From Schistocephalus solidus (taxonomy: Eukaryota > Platyhelminthes > Cestoda > Diphyllobothriidea > Diphyllobothriidae): a stretch of 64,000 bases of DNA. The stretch spans positions 1 through 64,000 of the forward strand of contig WEDG01000285.1 in the NCBI GenBank assembly GCA_017591395.1, read 5' to 3'. Position 1 is the first letter of the stretch. The number at the start of each line of letters is the position of its first letter. Position numbers and translations under genes: made by a program. The notes beneath the pieces were generated by a model, which was given only the letters and a program-made list of their open reading frames with translations, made no database searches and was not told the DNA's origin. Of this stretch, positions 26,601-37,726 are shown piece after piece.

Positions 26601-27636
26601 TAGTAGAGCGGCTCTGTCTGCGTTGTGGCACGCGTAGTGGGCATAAAGAAAGGGCAACCTCTGCGTTCTATCCTGTTGTCAGTTTTCTCCACGCAGTCTT
26701 GGCCCATAGTCACGATCGGTTTAGAGCGAGCGGATTCAACCGGTTGGGTGTATTCCTTTCCCAGTAACATCTTGGGGGTCCTTTCCAGGCTACTAGTGTC
26801 ATGCACAAACATAGTCTGCTGTAGTAATTTAATCTCTCTAGTTTTCTCTCGAAATTACTAGACCACATCATCCCAACGTGTCGGAAAGTGCTTTGGAAAG
26901 CATTTCGTTTTCTGAATTACATTGGGTTTTCCTAAGGTAATGCCACAATATTTTGTTACACTGATTTGCTAAATGGACGTCCCCCAGGGAAGAGGTGTAT
27001 CTTCGATGAACATTCATCCAACCAAATGGCCTGAAGTAAGTGTTCGTACTGGAGCTCAGATCATTAACCTAGGATCTCAGCCTCCCAGGATCGCTGATAG
27101 AAGAGCTTAAAATTCTCATTACCTGCTCGCATTATCTATTGAAGTTTTTCCCTCAGACTGAGGGGTGGATTTCATTTTGTTACATAGATAATTGGATGGT
27201 GGGGGAGCGGCTCCATGCCTCGTGAATGTCGTCCTAATGTCGGCTAGAAGGTTTATCTGAAACTGACTCATGCTCCCAAAATAAGAAACTGATCCGATGA
27301 ATTATTGCCCAGGAATTTTAGCCCTGTTTTATGTACTTTCTTACCTCTCAGTACGCCATCGAGGAGGCAAAACTGGCTGAAGAATACTCTGAGGCTGACC
27401 GCCTTGAACGGGCGGCCTATGAGAAGTTTGGCAGTAATTTACGCTACCTGCACGCTGAGGAACGTAACTACGACAAGCGAATGCGTCAGTGGGCACTCAT
27501 CGGCAGTGTTGCCCTCAGCGTTCTCTCGGCTGCGATCACTTGGTTTCGTCTGCGTGTGCGGGCGGTCGATCCGGTCAGTTTTCAATTTCATTCCACATCT
27601 GGCATTTTTCATTGCGGCGTTTCTTCTACACATGTC
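23631..27636 (+). repeat. Right arm of the inverted duplication, inner part
   Basis: Matches the reverse complement of about 11365-15367. It ends abruptly at a SINE insertion (ACGTCTCA/ACATGTCTCA). A diverged direct repeat of its start lies just outside at about 23310-23640 (landmarks GGTGGTGATCGTTTATTTTAATGGGA, CCGTAGCTTAGAAGAGTGTCGA). Confidence 0.88.
25932..27573 (+). pseudogene. CCDC51/MITOK-like exons 2 and 3, inverted copy lacking exon 1
   Basis: Exon 2 (25932-26087) and exon 3 (27352-27573) are in frame, have intact splice sites and encode the same residues as the left copy. The duplication boundary (about 23631) falls just short of the region equivalent to exon 1, so this copy has no recognisable start. 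After exon 3, the homology with the left arm stops at about 27636, where SINEs are inserted. Probably a non-functional partial copy, unless it is joined to another first exon. Confidence 0.62.
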
Positions 27637-28241
27637 TCATATTCCCGATCGCAACCGACAAAACAACGAACCCGTGGCTCAATGGTAGAGCGTTTGACTC
27701 GAATACCAAAGGTCGCGGGTTCGAATCCTAGGTGTTACACAGTTGGGATTGGGTATGACCGGCTGATGACGGCTAATAAGCCAGAAATGGCCATTCCGGT
27801 CTCCCTTGTCTTTGTCGGTTCCATTCCATCATATGCTACACGTCGCTATGCGACCGCCTGAGAGGGCTCTAGTCTGAGCTCCAGGCCACAACGGAACATG
27901 CATGTTCCTCAAGCGAATCGGTGAACCACACACTATCATCATATTCCCGATCGCAACCGACAATACAACGAGCACGTGGCTCAATGGTAGAGCGTTCGAC
28001 TCAAATACCAAAGGTCGCGGGTTTGAATCCCAGGTGTGCCACACTTGGGATTGGGTATGACTGGCTGATGACGGCTAATAAGCCAGAAATGGCCATTCCG
28101 GTCTCCCTTGTCTTTGTCGGTTCCATTCCATCATATGCTACACGTCGCTATGCGACCGCCTGAAGGGCTCTAGTCTGAGCTCCAGGGCACAACGGAACAT
28201 GCATGTTCCTTAAGCATATCAGTGAGCCCCACACTATCATT

Positions 28242-28242
<1 letters not shown>
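27637..28242 (+). mobile_element. Two tandem tRNA-derived SINEs (type B, GAGCCCGTGGCTCAATGG)
   Basis: Two units of about 300 bp. Each has a tRNA-like head with A box (TGGCTCAATGG) and B box (GGTTCGAATCC / GGTTTGAATCC), a shared body (GGCTGATGACGGCTAATAAGCC) and a tail ending near TGAGCCCCACACTATCAT. They interrupt the right arm and are absent from the left arm. Confidence 0.85.

Positions 28243-28318
<76 letters not shown>
28243..28318. repeat. (TA)n microsatellite
   Basis: About 38 uninterrupted TA units. Confidence 0.95.
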
Positions 28319-28320
<2 letters not shown>

Positions 28321-28559
28321 GGTAAATAATTTCTGAAATTATTAAGTGCAGGACATGGAGTCAGGTGCTTCGGACATGACTTTTTAGGGTCAGACCCGAA
28401 ATTTCAATGAACATTTGGGTCGAAGACAATCAACCACTGTGGAATAACCACGTAATGCCCATTCTACAAACAAGTAGTACTACAAGTAGTATGAATCTTA
28501 TATGGCAAAGACGCTATACCGTAGCTAGTATCTATGTTGGAAGTACGGTATAACGTCTT

Positions 28560-28566
<7 letters not shown>
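28319..28566. mobile_element. Foldback-element fragment between two (TA)n tracts
   Basis: Matches one unit of the foldback element at 40023-41007 (TAATTTCTGAAATTATTAAG start). It ends in a hairpin: TGGCAAAGACGCTATACCGTA is matched by TACGGTATAACGTCTTTGCCA across a loop of about 20 nt. Confidence 0.75.

Positions 28567-28615
<49 letters not shown>
28565..28615. repeat. (TA)n microsatellite
   Basis: About 25 TA units directly after the foldback hairpin. Confidence 0.95.
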
Positions 28616-28617
<2 letters not shown>

Positions 28618-28618
28618 T

Positions 28619-29627
28619 AATTTCGGATAGAAGCTTTATCTGAAACTGACTCATGCTCCCAAAATAAGAAACTGATCCGATGAATTATTGCCCAGGAATT
28701 TTAGCCCTGTTTTATGGTCTTTCTTACCTCTTAGTACGCCATCGTGGAGGCAAAACTGGCTGAAGAATACACCGAGGCTGACCGCCTTGAACGGGCGGCC
28801 TATGAGAAGTTTGGCAGTAATTTACGCTACCTGCACGCTGAGGAACGTAACTACGACAAGCGAATGCGTCAGTGGGCACTCATCGGCAGTGTTGCCCTCA
28901 GCGTTCTCTCGGCTGCGATCACTTGGTTTCGTCTGCGTGTGCGGGCGGTCGATCCGGTCAGTTTTCACTTTCATTCCACATCTGGCATTTTTCATTGCGT
29001 CGTTTCTTCTACATACGTCTCAGGACCAGATTAACCGAAATTCAGAAAGCAGCCTTAGCGTTGTAATATTTTACGGGATCACGTGGTGTGTTTGCCTATA
29101 TAAAGGCTCCCCTTCTTATCCGAAGAACTTAGGGTCTATGGATAGGTTTTCATCGTTTATTTTGCATTCCGAGTTGTTTGTGCTTGAAATACTTGCGCTT
29201 ATGGATCCTACCTTCATGCTTTACCTTAAAAATATCATTTTGACGCCCAAGTGGAGAGTTGGACACACACGGTAGTCTGGCGTTCTGTCGTCAGCGGGAT
29301 GCGTAGGAGAAGTGTATCAATGATTATGTACTGTCTGTTCAGTGGCTTGTAGGGAGTTTAACATGTACTAAATGTTAGCTTCAAGACTAGAAAAACTGTA
29401 GGGCATCTTAATTACCGACTATTTTTGTAATTAAGCTAATTTTTCTCTTATATATAGGTGGCGAGGCACTGATGAACTTCGGTTCGATGAAGTGCTTATG
29501 AACCACCCTGATAGACTAATTGTGGACTGTCTGCGCCGTGCTTGAGGCGCATGTTTCGTGTTCCAGTCCCAGCTGGTAGTCCGGATTATGATTGGCTGAA
29601 TGAAAGCAGAATAAGCCCGAAACAGAA
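28619..29627 (+). repeat. Right arm of the inverted duplication, outer part
   Basis: Matches the reverse complement of about 10760-11765. The first 390 bp or so repeat what is already present at 27245-27636, so the junction region including exon 3 exists twice in the right arm, on both sides of the 980-bp insertion. Confidence 0.85.
28735..28956 (+). pseudogene. CCDC51/MITOK-like exon 3, additional copy
   Basis: A second exon 3 about 1.4 kb downstream of the right-arm one, in the same orientation. It is open over the full 222 bp with acceptor TTAG and donor GTCAGT. It differs from the other two near its start (AIVEAKLAEEYTEAD against AIEEAKLAEEYSEAD). It has no exon 1 or 2 of its own, but could in principle be an alternative exon for the copy at 25.9-27.6 kb. 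Confidence 0.6.
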
Positions 29628-30566
29628 TATTCTTGATAAATAACCTGATTTTTCTCATATTGTAACTTGCCATAGCAGACATGGTGTCACCTTCTCCGTT
29701 TTCTTCCCTTTCAAGATGACACAGTCATTCAGTGATTTTCAACTAAATTTTATTGCATTTGCATATTGGAGGAGAGAGAGGTACAACTGGAATCCTTTTA
29801 GGTCAAACATTATTGCCAGATGTGGATACCTAGTTTCCGCATTCTACATAGTCTTTATGAATCAAGACATAGCATAGGATTTAAGAGCCGAGTTTGCCCA
29901 TTAAAATTCTTTTGTTTGGCATCCAAGCAGTTCCATTATGGTTTGTTTGCAAGGTGCAGGCAAAAACTATAAACCTTTTAGCCAATTTTCTAATAAAGCA
30001 GCTGACCTAGATTATCAAACAACGAACAAACGCAAGTAGCCAATATTGTTAGGGCGCAGTGCCCTCTGTAAGTGCAGATGGAGCCCAGTTTCGATGTCAG
30101 TATGAACTTAGAGCAGCAACTGTCCAGAGGCATTTGCATTCTGGTTTTGCCTATCGCTCGCAAATTCGACGCAGCGGACAGTTGCTCCTTGTAATTAAGC
30201 CTTTATTCCAACGGATTTGGTCACACCGTCAAAGCCACGCACACTGGGAGGAACGGGAGTACCCACTCCCCCCCACTTCTAAACGTGATTTTACCGCTGC
30301 TCATGTTGGAGCTCCTGTAATTTTTTATTTCTAACTTTAAACCTCGATTCAACTAACTTCCTCTCTTACGCTTCCAATCGCAATTATAAGCACCTTTTTG
30401 ATAAACTAACTTTATTTCTAAAGGTTTGAATGCACTTATTGATACCTTATACACCTGAGGCTAATTTTGTCAGGAGGGAAACAGTACTCAAGATGTATCC
30501 TCCTATCTTTCCTTTAAAAGTATAGACTAACCGCAAAAAGGCACACGAATTGGAATTCCGAAAGGA

Positions 30567-30572
30567 TTTATT
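30567..30572 (-). promoter_or_regulatory. Poly(A) signal AATAAA of annexin copy 1
   Basis: The minus strand reads AATAAA about 70 nt after the TAG stop of annexin copy 1. The same hexamer is at the equivalent place in copy 2. Confidence 0.6.
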
Positions 30573-30639
30573 GCAATTAGGAAAAGAAGGAATTTGCTGG
30601 TTGGTAAAAGAATCAGAAGAAGGCTAGTAAAATGAACCA

Positions 30640-33600
30640 CTAACACCCAATTAGGGCGAGTAAAAGCTTTTCGTAATCCCCAGACGTGTCATCCTTGATG
30701 GCATCCTCAAGGGACTCGTTGTATCGAGTCAGATAGGCGTTCTTTATGTCTTCCATGTCAATCTAAAGGCCCGGAAAAAAACAAGTAAGCATGCGTATAT
30801 TCGGAGAAAAGAGTAAACTTTGCGACTCCAAACTGATCCACTATGAGTAGTGAAAGGCAAATGGATTGGAAGGCTGGCAGTGTTGGTGCTAGTACCTATG
30901 GCCTCTCGGGAGAACTAAGCCACCAAAACGTCCTCACTGTCGAGTCTACTACTGGGGTTATTATGCTTTGGTCGTTTATCCAGAATTTTCGGCAGGTATA
31001 AATAACTCGCTGCCTTCAGTATCCCTCCTCTCTTAGGGTTTGGTCCACCTAAGTAGAATTTTCTTTTACAAAGATCGCTTTGCGCGAGCTCCGCCAACAG
31101 TGCACTGCGAAATATCCAACTTCTTTTGATCTGGTAGCTGGATGAGGAGGATTTGCTGAACGACATTGAATCACTGACATGCAGTAGATTCCCTAACTAA
31201 TGAAAGGTAAACCGAAACTTGAAAAATGTATTTTGGATTCCAAAAAATTATTAACGTATGGGTGCCAAATTGATTATCGAACAGCTTAATCCTAAGTAGT
31301 CCATCATATCGGAATGTCGGCTTTCGAACAAACTTCTTTTATACCGCCTGCAAACATTGCTACCAATTTAGTATCAATCGCTTTCGTGGATTTTCAAGGC
31401 TTTTATAAATGTTTATATTTTTTATGGAAAACACGCACAAAATACTGTTTCTCATACTTCTTTGGTAGCAAATTAGGCCTTCTTTAAATGTTACAATTAA
31501 AGAAGCAGTACTTTTCACTTTCAAATATCTGTCTGATTTGCCGAATAATTTAAAACCCTACGGCCTATTACATTTTAATTCAAGACTACCAAATTTCATT
31601 TTTATACATTCTGCCCAAGAAAAATCACATATTTCTCAACGCTTTCCTCATTAAATGTTCCAATTAATGTGAAACGTGCAAGACAACAAGACAACATTAC
31701 AAGACAACATTATAAGACAACAAGACAACATTATAAGTTACAAGACAACATTATAAGTTACAAGACAACATTATAAATTGGCGGATATGATGCATTATAA
31801 AATGAAGGTTTCAGGGGCTTAAACATTCTTATATTAAAATTTTTGCGAACGAAAGATACCTTCGTTTTCAAGTATAAATTTGATAAAAGGCATAATTTGT
31901 TACAAACTGAGTACACGAAAACACATTTTGGGAGCATCTTTTGTAATAAAATATATTTGAATTTAAAGGGGCATTAAAAATCAATGGGAAGGTTGCATAC
32001 TATGCAAGCAGCCATCTTTACAGTGAATGCATTTGCAGACCGAAAACCTGACTGAACTGTATGATAATCCACCTTTCAACCCTAAGTAAGGAATCTATTT
32101 GAATCCAAAACGAATTTCAAAATTCGGTTTGCATTTCATCCGCATCCATGGTATTCCACGAATTATTTGTAAGAGCCATCTCGAGGATTTCGGTTGAATA
32201 GTACATCCTCCTATTACATCATAAGGACTTTTCGGCTTCATTATATTATTTAAGTCTTCATTTTCGCCGCGATCTGATATTACTCACTCGTTCATTTCTT
32301 TGCTGCGAGCAGTAGGACGCTTCTGAGAGGTCAAATTGAAAGTTCAACTAAAAGTCTTCAACCGCCTCACCCTCTGCCAATCAGGAGGCCACACAATCTA
32401 TAAGTCAAACTTTTTTTGTGAAGCGGTTATTCGGGTCACAATGACGGTTCAGCAAAAAAGGAAACCAAGCGACCTCTTACCTCTGACCGCCAAACCACTA
32501 TGCGCATAAGTTCATCGTCATTTGTCCCCAGGCCAGCCACCGCTTTGTTCAGGAGTTGGGCGAAGGCCATTGGACGACTAATTTGTGCCGTCACTATTAA
32601 AGTAGAGGCAGCAAAAGTAGTGCAAGCTGACGAGCCCTGTAAGATTCGAGCACGCATGGGAATTCTTTATGCAGGCTAACTTACATGTGGTGATGAGGGC
32701 ACGCTTGAAGTCTCCAGAAGTCTCGCTGGCGATTGCTTCAATTAAACGCTTTTTGCTGATCTGAAAGGCAATTTTACGTATTCATCTACTCTGCCAAATA
32801 ATTCACAGTTAACAATGTGATAATTGCAAAACGAAGCCGCATAAAGCGATGTAGATTGAAATAGGGAAGGGATTCTTGACATAGCCTTCTGCAATATGAA
32901 GCCTATAGTTTTGACATTGTTACGCTTTCTCATTGCTTCAGGAGGTAATGTGCAATTTGTGAGTAAATTCTGTGACATCAACGCTTTCTGGTTCGTGTCC
33001 AAAAGTTGATAAAAACATCTGCGCTAACCTATATCCGTTTCAGGGTAAAAGCCGAGTAATATTTACATTCAGCCCAGACAGTACGGATTTATTTAGAGTG
33101 AGACTTCGCCAATGGGTGCTGGTTCATCTCGTCAGAAACCGCAATCTAACCTCTTCATAAGCCCTGCTGATCGCCATCAACTGCCACGGATTTCTGTTGC
33201 ATAGGATGTTGATAAATGTGGCCTCATCTGTTCCAAGTTTCCTAAAAATACATTTAAATATTAAATTGAAAATATGTAGAAATAACATATCATAAATTTC
33301 AAACGCTGGCTCCCCGTACTGAGGTTAGAAGATCTTCGGCAATACCGGACGCCAGGAGCAATATGATGAACAGTTATTTACCAAAATTTGGGGATTGAGA
33401 ACGTTGGCTTAAAACGAAGAAACTATAAGGGGACAGTCTGTGTCCTAAAAGAGTTTGGCCAATTCAAATCAATTTGTTCAAGCATGTGTCATTCAGCTGT
33501 GGATTAAATATATCTGTGCGTGCTCCGAATTTCCTCCATATGTTTTATATTTTTTATATCTGTCAGATAAACCCAGACATAGTGGAGAGAAGTGCGATTT

Positions 33601-36600
33601 TATCGTATATGCCACTGAAAACATCATGACATAGAGAAATTCAAAAGATTGATTAATATCCAAGACGTACTGGGGAGTGGCTTGCTTATGTTAGTTTATA
33701 TACCAGTCTTAGCACCGCTTATTCACGCTATAAGTGAGAGTCGGTCAATAAAAGTGATCCTGGATTTTTGATACACAAGATCTGGCAAAGATACTTTTAA
33801 TAGCAAATGGATAATGCCAAAAACAAGGGAGATTGGAATGGCCATTTTCGGCTCAGTAGCCGTCATCAAACACTCATACCCAACCCCAGGCTGTGTTCCA
33901 ACCGAGGCTCGAACCCGTGACCCCTTGATCAGAAGGCCAGCGCTCTAACCATTGAGTCTCGGGCTCGTTGTCTTTTCGGTTTCGATCGTGAATATATAAA
34001 TTCGTTGAAAAGTGCTCACAGATTTCGAAGGGAACTCACCTTTCCCGTACTCGATCTGTTTTGGCTGACGACGGCAAATAAGACAGAGATGGCCATTCAA
34101 GTCTCCCATTTCATTGTCGACATTGTGCATCTGCCTTTACTACTACCAGCCACTGTGCGGCTACTCGCGGGGCTCGAGAGTGAGCCCCAAGGCAAAACGA
34201 GACACGTGAGTTCCGGTAGCGATCGGTGAGCATTCGTCACCAAATATACTTTTGTTTAGATCTAATGGATGGTATTCTTACGCCAAGTTCCAGTTATTAT
34301 ATGTTCACAACTAAGCACCTTCTACCGAGTGTGGTAGTACAAAGCAGTCGGTGGATATTCTGCTTTTTATCAATTCACTCACATCCTCCTAATTGCAGCT
34401 GGCAGTCACGTGAACACGTGACTGCTCGGCCTTCGGGCACAGAGCACAGGTGGCCCTTTCAGCTGGCCTTATCTTTTTTGGCAAAGCTTCTCAACAATAT
34501 ATCTTTGCATAGGTAGGTTGCTAAGTGTGCCACAAGCAGGACGCAGACATCTGTTTCCCGGTTCATACCGATAAACAGTTAGCCGTACGCCTTATGAAGT
34601 GAGGTATATAAAGTGATCAAGTGATTGCGCTCACTTGAATTCTGTGTATATCTCACTGTGTAAGGCATATGGCGTACTGATGATCAGTAACAACCATGAA
34701 ACAGCTGTCTGCGTGTTGCCTGTTGCGCCCTTAGCAACCTACCTATATGGCATTTGGCCTATGGCAAAACTTTTGTTATTGCCAGTAGCAAGCTGGCAGG
34801 CGGACTGAATGGGATCGAGCTAGATTCTAACCCTATTAGAGAGGGTAATGCGCTTCCTTGAATTCAGTACATCTTTGCAGAAAAGACAAGGGAAAGAATT
34901 CAAGACTCACTTTTCTCCGGCGTTGTAAAGGGCCTCCGCATCTGCTCTTGCGGCCTTTTTATCTATGTATGTGTCAACACCCTTGTTGAGCATCATTTGG
35001 ATTTGATCTTCAGTGGGTTCAGGCCTCTGAGCTGCGAGCAGAGCAAGGAGGATTCTTCGAAAGTAACCACTGGTGTCGCTTTTTACGTGTTCCTCCAAGC
35101 TGTCTATTGATCCTGTACAATAATGGATGAGGAATTTGAAAGCTCCCACAAGATGATTAAGAGATAACCAAGGAAGAAATAGAAATTTGAAACTCACCAG
35201 TTTTGCCATTCTTTTGAAGTACTAAATTCATGAAGAAAAAACGTGGCCGATAATGATATTCTAATACGCAAAGTATTCAAATTTTAAAATGCAGACTTAC
35301 TTTTCTGGTGAGAGCATACAAGTGCTGGCCGTTCTCACTAACCCACAGTGAAAGCTAACAATCTCATTTTCGCTGGAGTTTTGACGCAAAAACACCTGTA
35401 TTAAAGGCAGTCCCTGTTCTCATGTCCTATTTTGGGCCTGGTAAGTCATCCTGACCAACCTTTTATCTGATAAAAAGAGCCGGCCATCAGACATTGCAGT
35501 CGCTACTTCTTTCAATTAGTACTATTTCCCAAAACGAAAGCTTCGGTAGAAACCTGCTAACTAGAGTAACCATTTACAGTCCGGATATACGTAAGGTGAG
35601 AGCCAAAGACAATCCCTAATCTGAGGGCTTGATGTGATTAAAATTGTCACAATTAATTAATTCCCTACCAAATATATTTCTCATGGATACGTTTCAACTG
35701 TGTAAACAAAATTACCTTTGGCATAATCCTCTTTAAGCTGTTTGAGTTCCTCGGTAGTTGACGTGCAAATAACCTCGACGAGAGCATCTTCGTCTGTACC
35801 GAGACCGCGGATGGCCCTGTAACAAATTTCGGCTTTCAGTTCGGCAGGCGTGAAGAACAGCAGGTCAACCAGCTCTCCAAAATCGCCACTGAGCTCGCTG
35901 TCAAGATCCTCTCGCAGATCCTGTTTAAGATCCCGAAAATGTAACAGGCAGAGCTCATCAGCAGGGATGAGTGGGAACACTCAAAGACATGCATACAACA
36001 TTCTAACATTTCTAAAAAATCACTTAAAACCTGTTTAGCTATTAATTGCTTACCTTGCCGTAGAGGGCCTTGTAACGAGAAGCAATTTGCACACGTTGAG
36101 AGCTCGTTCGGTGCCCCAAGATCTCAATAAGCATCGCTTCGTCGGTACCTTTAATGGAAAGAGATTTCTGACCAATGAGATGTCACGGGGCAATAAACAG
36201 TGTAATTGTTTAATCCTTTAAGAGACGAAAGAGCACGAATAGACGCTCAAGAAGCAGCAGCTGTCTGGGGTCAAGTTACTTTTGTATCGCAAAACGTAAA
36301 TCATAGGTCATTTCAATTATCTTTGTCAACCACACACAATTGTCATTATCCAAGTTCGGTTTTGCAACCCAGATTAAGTTTTACGTTGACGCGAATTTAC
36401 GGTGTCCTTTTCAGAGACTCCCAATGATCCCTCCCCAATCTTAATGGAGCTTTAACTTAGTCATGTGAAGATTGAGGACGGGATCGTTGTTCGTACGTAA
36501 TAAAAATGGGATGATTAGTTTTCAGAATGGTACTAAATCTCCAAGGACGAGTGAAATCCCTGAACCAAAATAAATTGCCCTTTCACAAGTTATTTGATCA

Positions 36601-37726
36601 GCTAAATTTACATCAATTTAAGAAGTACAGACCGAATTTACATCAGAAAATTTGCAAACTCAGGAAATATGTGATGCTGACAAATACCATAAATTTTCCC
36701 TTTTTGATTTTTATAAAATTTCTGGTCTTTCGCCTTCCATCCTGTCGCTATCTCTGTTCAACTTGAAGGCCTGTTTTTTAAGTAACACGAAGGTAAACTC
36801 TTTCACATTACAGGGTGGTGTTTCCCCGAGATGCAAGCTGTACACACTGAGAGCTCTTTCAGTGCAAGGTCGGTTTAACAACCCTAGGTACGTTTATGAT
36901 TACGCGAACTTACGGTGGCCTAGTAAGCATTTTTCACGCCCCTTTTCCAATCTTTATGAAGCTTTCCTTTAGTTGTTCGAAGATTGAGGACACGAAAGTA
37001 GTTGGTATGTTACTAAAAGTCGGATGGTACTATATCTCCAAGGCCGAGCGAAATTCACGAACCAAAATAAATTACAGTTTCACAGGTAGTTTGAGTAGAT
37101 AAATGTACATCGATTTAAGAAACACAAACCAACTTGACCTCAGAGAATTCGGGCTCGCGGAAAAGATTTTATGCAGGCGCATCCCGGAACTCTTCCCTTT
37201 TCGGCTTTTATGAAATTTCTGGTCCTTCATCACCCGTTCTGTCACTCTTGTCTTTAGAATTAACACAAAGGCAAACTATTTCAGATAACTGGTTGGTGTT
37301 CCTTCCTCATCTGCTAGTGAAGCTCTGTGCATTGTGGCCCTCTGTCACATTCTATAAACGGTAGGCCATGACGTTAGGAATTAATGGAATAAGAGTTACT
37401 CTTAGTAATCTCTTCGCTTGCTCTTTCTTCGATTAACAACTTCGGGTTTATCAGACGGTGGCTTGCTGAAGAATTTGTTGAGGCACATACGACAAAGTAC
37501 TATTTTTAGAGGCCATCTTCTATCCTCAGCTTTCGAAGACAGAATTTCAAATCGCGTTTTTCGATTATGTAGCAAAGAATCACTTTGTTCAAATAGTATA
37601 AAATGACGTACCCACGCCCTCCATAGCTTTCTTGAGGACTTCAGCGTCATGGTCAGCATTGAAGTTGGGATAGGGTTTCAGAGCGGCCTTCGGGACGCGT
37701 CCATTAGCGTCAACTCTTTGCTGCAT
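30640..37726 (-). CDS. Annexin, copy 1 (8 exons, 339 aa)
   Basis: Ca2+-dependent phospholipid-binding protein, complete. Coding exons, in transcript order: 37726-37612, 36148-36054, 35920-35716, 35112-34911, 33241-33151, 32760-32685, 32593-32481, 30762-30640. All junctions are GT-AG and the phases are consistent, totalling 1020 nt with the stop. Four annexin repeats are visible. The type II Ca2+ loops are GVGTDE (about residue 37), GLGTDE (109), KLGTDE (208) and GLGTND (282), each followed about 40 residues later by an acidic cap such as LSGDF, SDTSGYF, SETSGDF or [11 protein letters not shown]. The short N-terminus begins [10 protein letters not shown] before [20 protein letters not shown], typical of a short-tail invertebrate annexin; there is no signal peptide. 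The start is the only ATG in frame before repeat I, and an acceptor just upstream suggests a 5' UTR exon. The two loops of repeats III and IV are not perfect GxGTD, as in many annexins. It is paralogous to the copy at 51-59 kb. Confidence 0.93.
31679..31778 (+). repeat. Minisatellite (acaagacaacattataagtt-like)
   Basis: Four to five imperfect copies of a 15-24 bp unit around AAGACAACATTATAAG. The matching place in annexin copy 2 (about 52215) has a single AAGACAACATTATAA, so the array expanded only in copy 1. Confidence 0.8.
33808..34235. mobile_element. Old SINE pair in annexin copy 1 intron 4
   Basis: Minus-strand head (33820-33990, GGCTCGAACCCGTGACC in plus view) facing a plus-strand body and tail (34060-34232, GGCTGACGACGGCAAATAAG). 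Shared with copy 2. Confidence 0.72.
34402..34425. promoter_or_regulatory. Palindromic double E-box in annexin copy 1 intron 4
   Basis: GCAGTCACGTG and CACGTGACTGC form an 11-bp perfect inverted repeat around AA. It contains two CACGTG E-boxes, the core bound by bHLH-zipper factors. It is unchanged in annexin copy 2. A regulatory role is inference; it could also be a small hairpin belonging to a repeat. Confidence 0.35.
34460..34797. mobile_element. Foldback (MITE-like) element in annexin copy 1 intron 4
   Basis: About 340 bp with long imperfect terminal inverted repeats. AGGTAGGTTGCTAAG near 34510 is matched by CTTAGCAACCTACCT near 34731, and the homology extends both outward (CTGGC...TTTTGGCA) and inward (CGCAGACA.CTGTTTC, GTACGCC). 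Each arm is roughly 130 bp. There is no coding capacity. It is present in both annexin copies, so it inserted before the duplication. Confidence 0.6.
36380..37360. repeat. Two tandem units of about 500 bp in annexin copy 1 intron 1
   Basis: Landmarks recur about 500 bp apart: CGCGAA(T/C)TTACGGTG near 36390 and 36903, ATGGTACTA.ATCTCCAAGG near 36527 and 37024, and AATTTCTGGTC near 36718 and 37213. Copy 2 has only one such unit (about 58025-58480). Confidence 0.7.

Noticed and set aside
26973..27060. Short ORF starting MDVPQGRGVSSM followed by a good donor GTAAGTG
   Set aside because: Looks like a first exon, but no partner exon or homology could be seen, and it sits in the intron between exons 2 and 3.
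27680..27750. tRNA gene in the type B SINE head
   Set aside because: A and B boxes are present but the cloverleaf is poor and the unit always continues into the SINE body, so it is tRNA-derived, not a tRNA gene.
30059..30334. ORF conserved in part in both annexin units (other copy near 50630)
   Set aside because: The frame is not kept along the full length and it lies in a duplicated intergenic region; conservation follows from the duplication.
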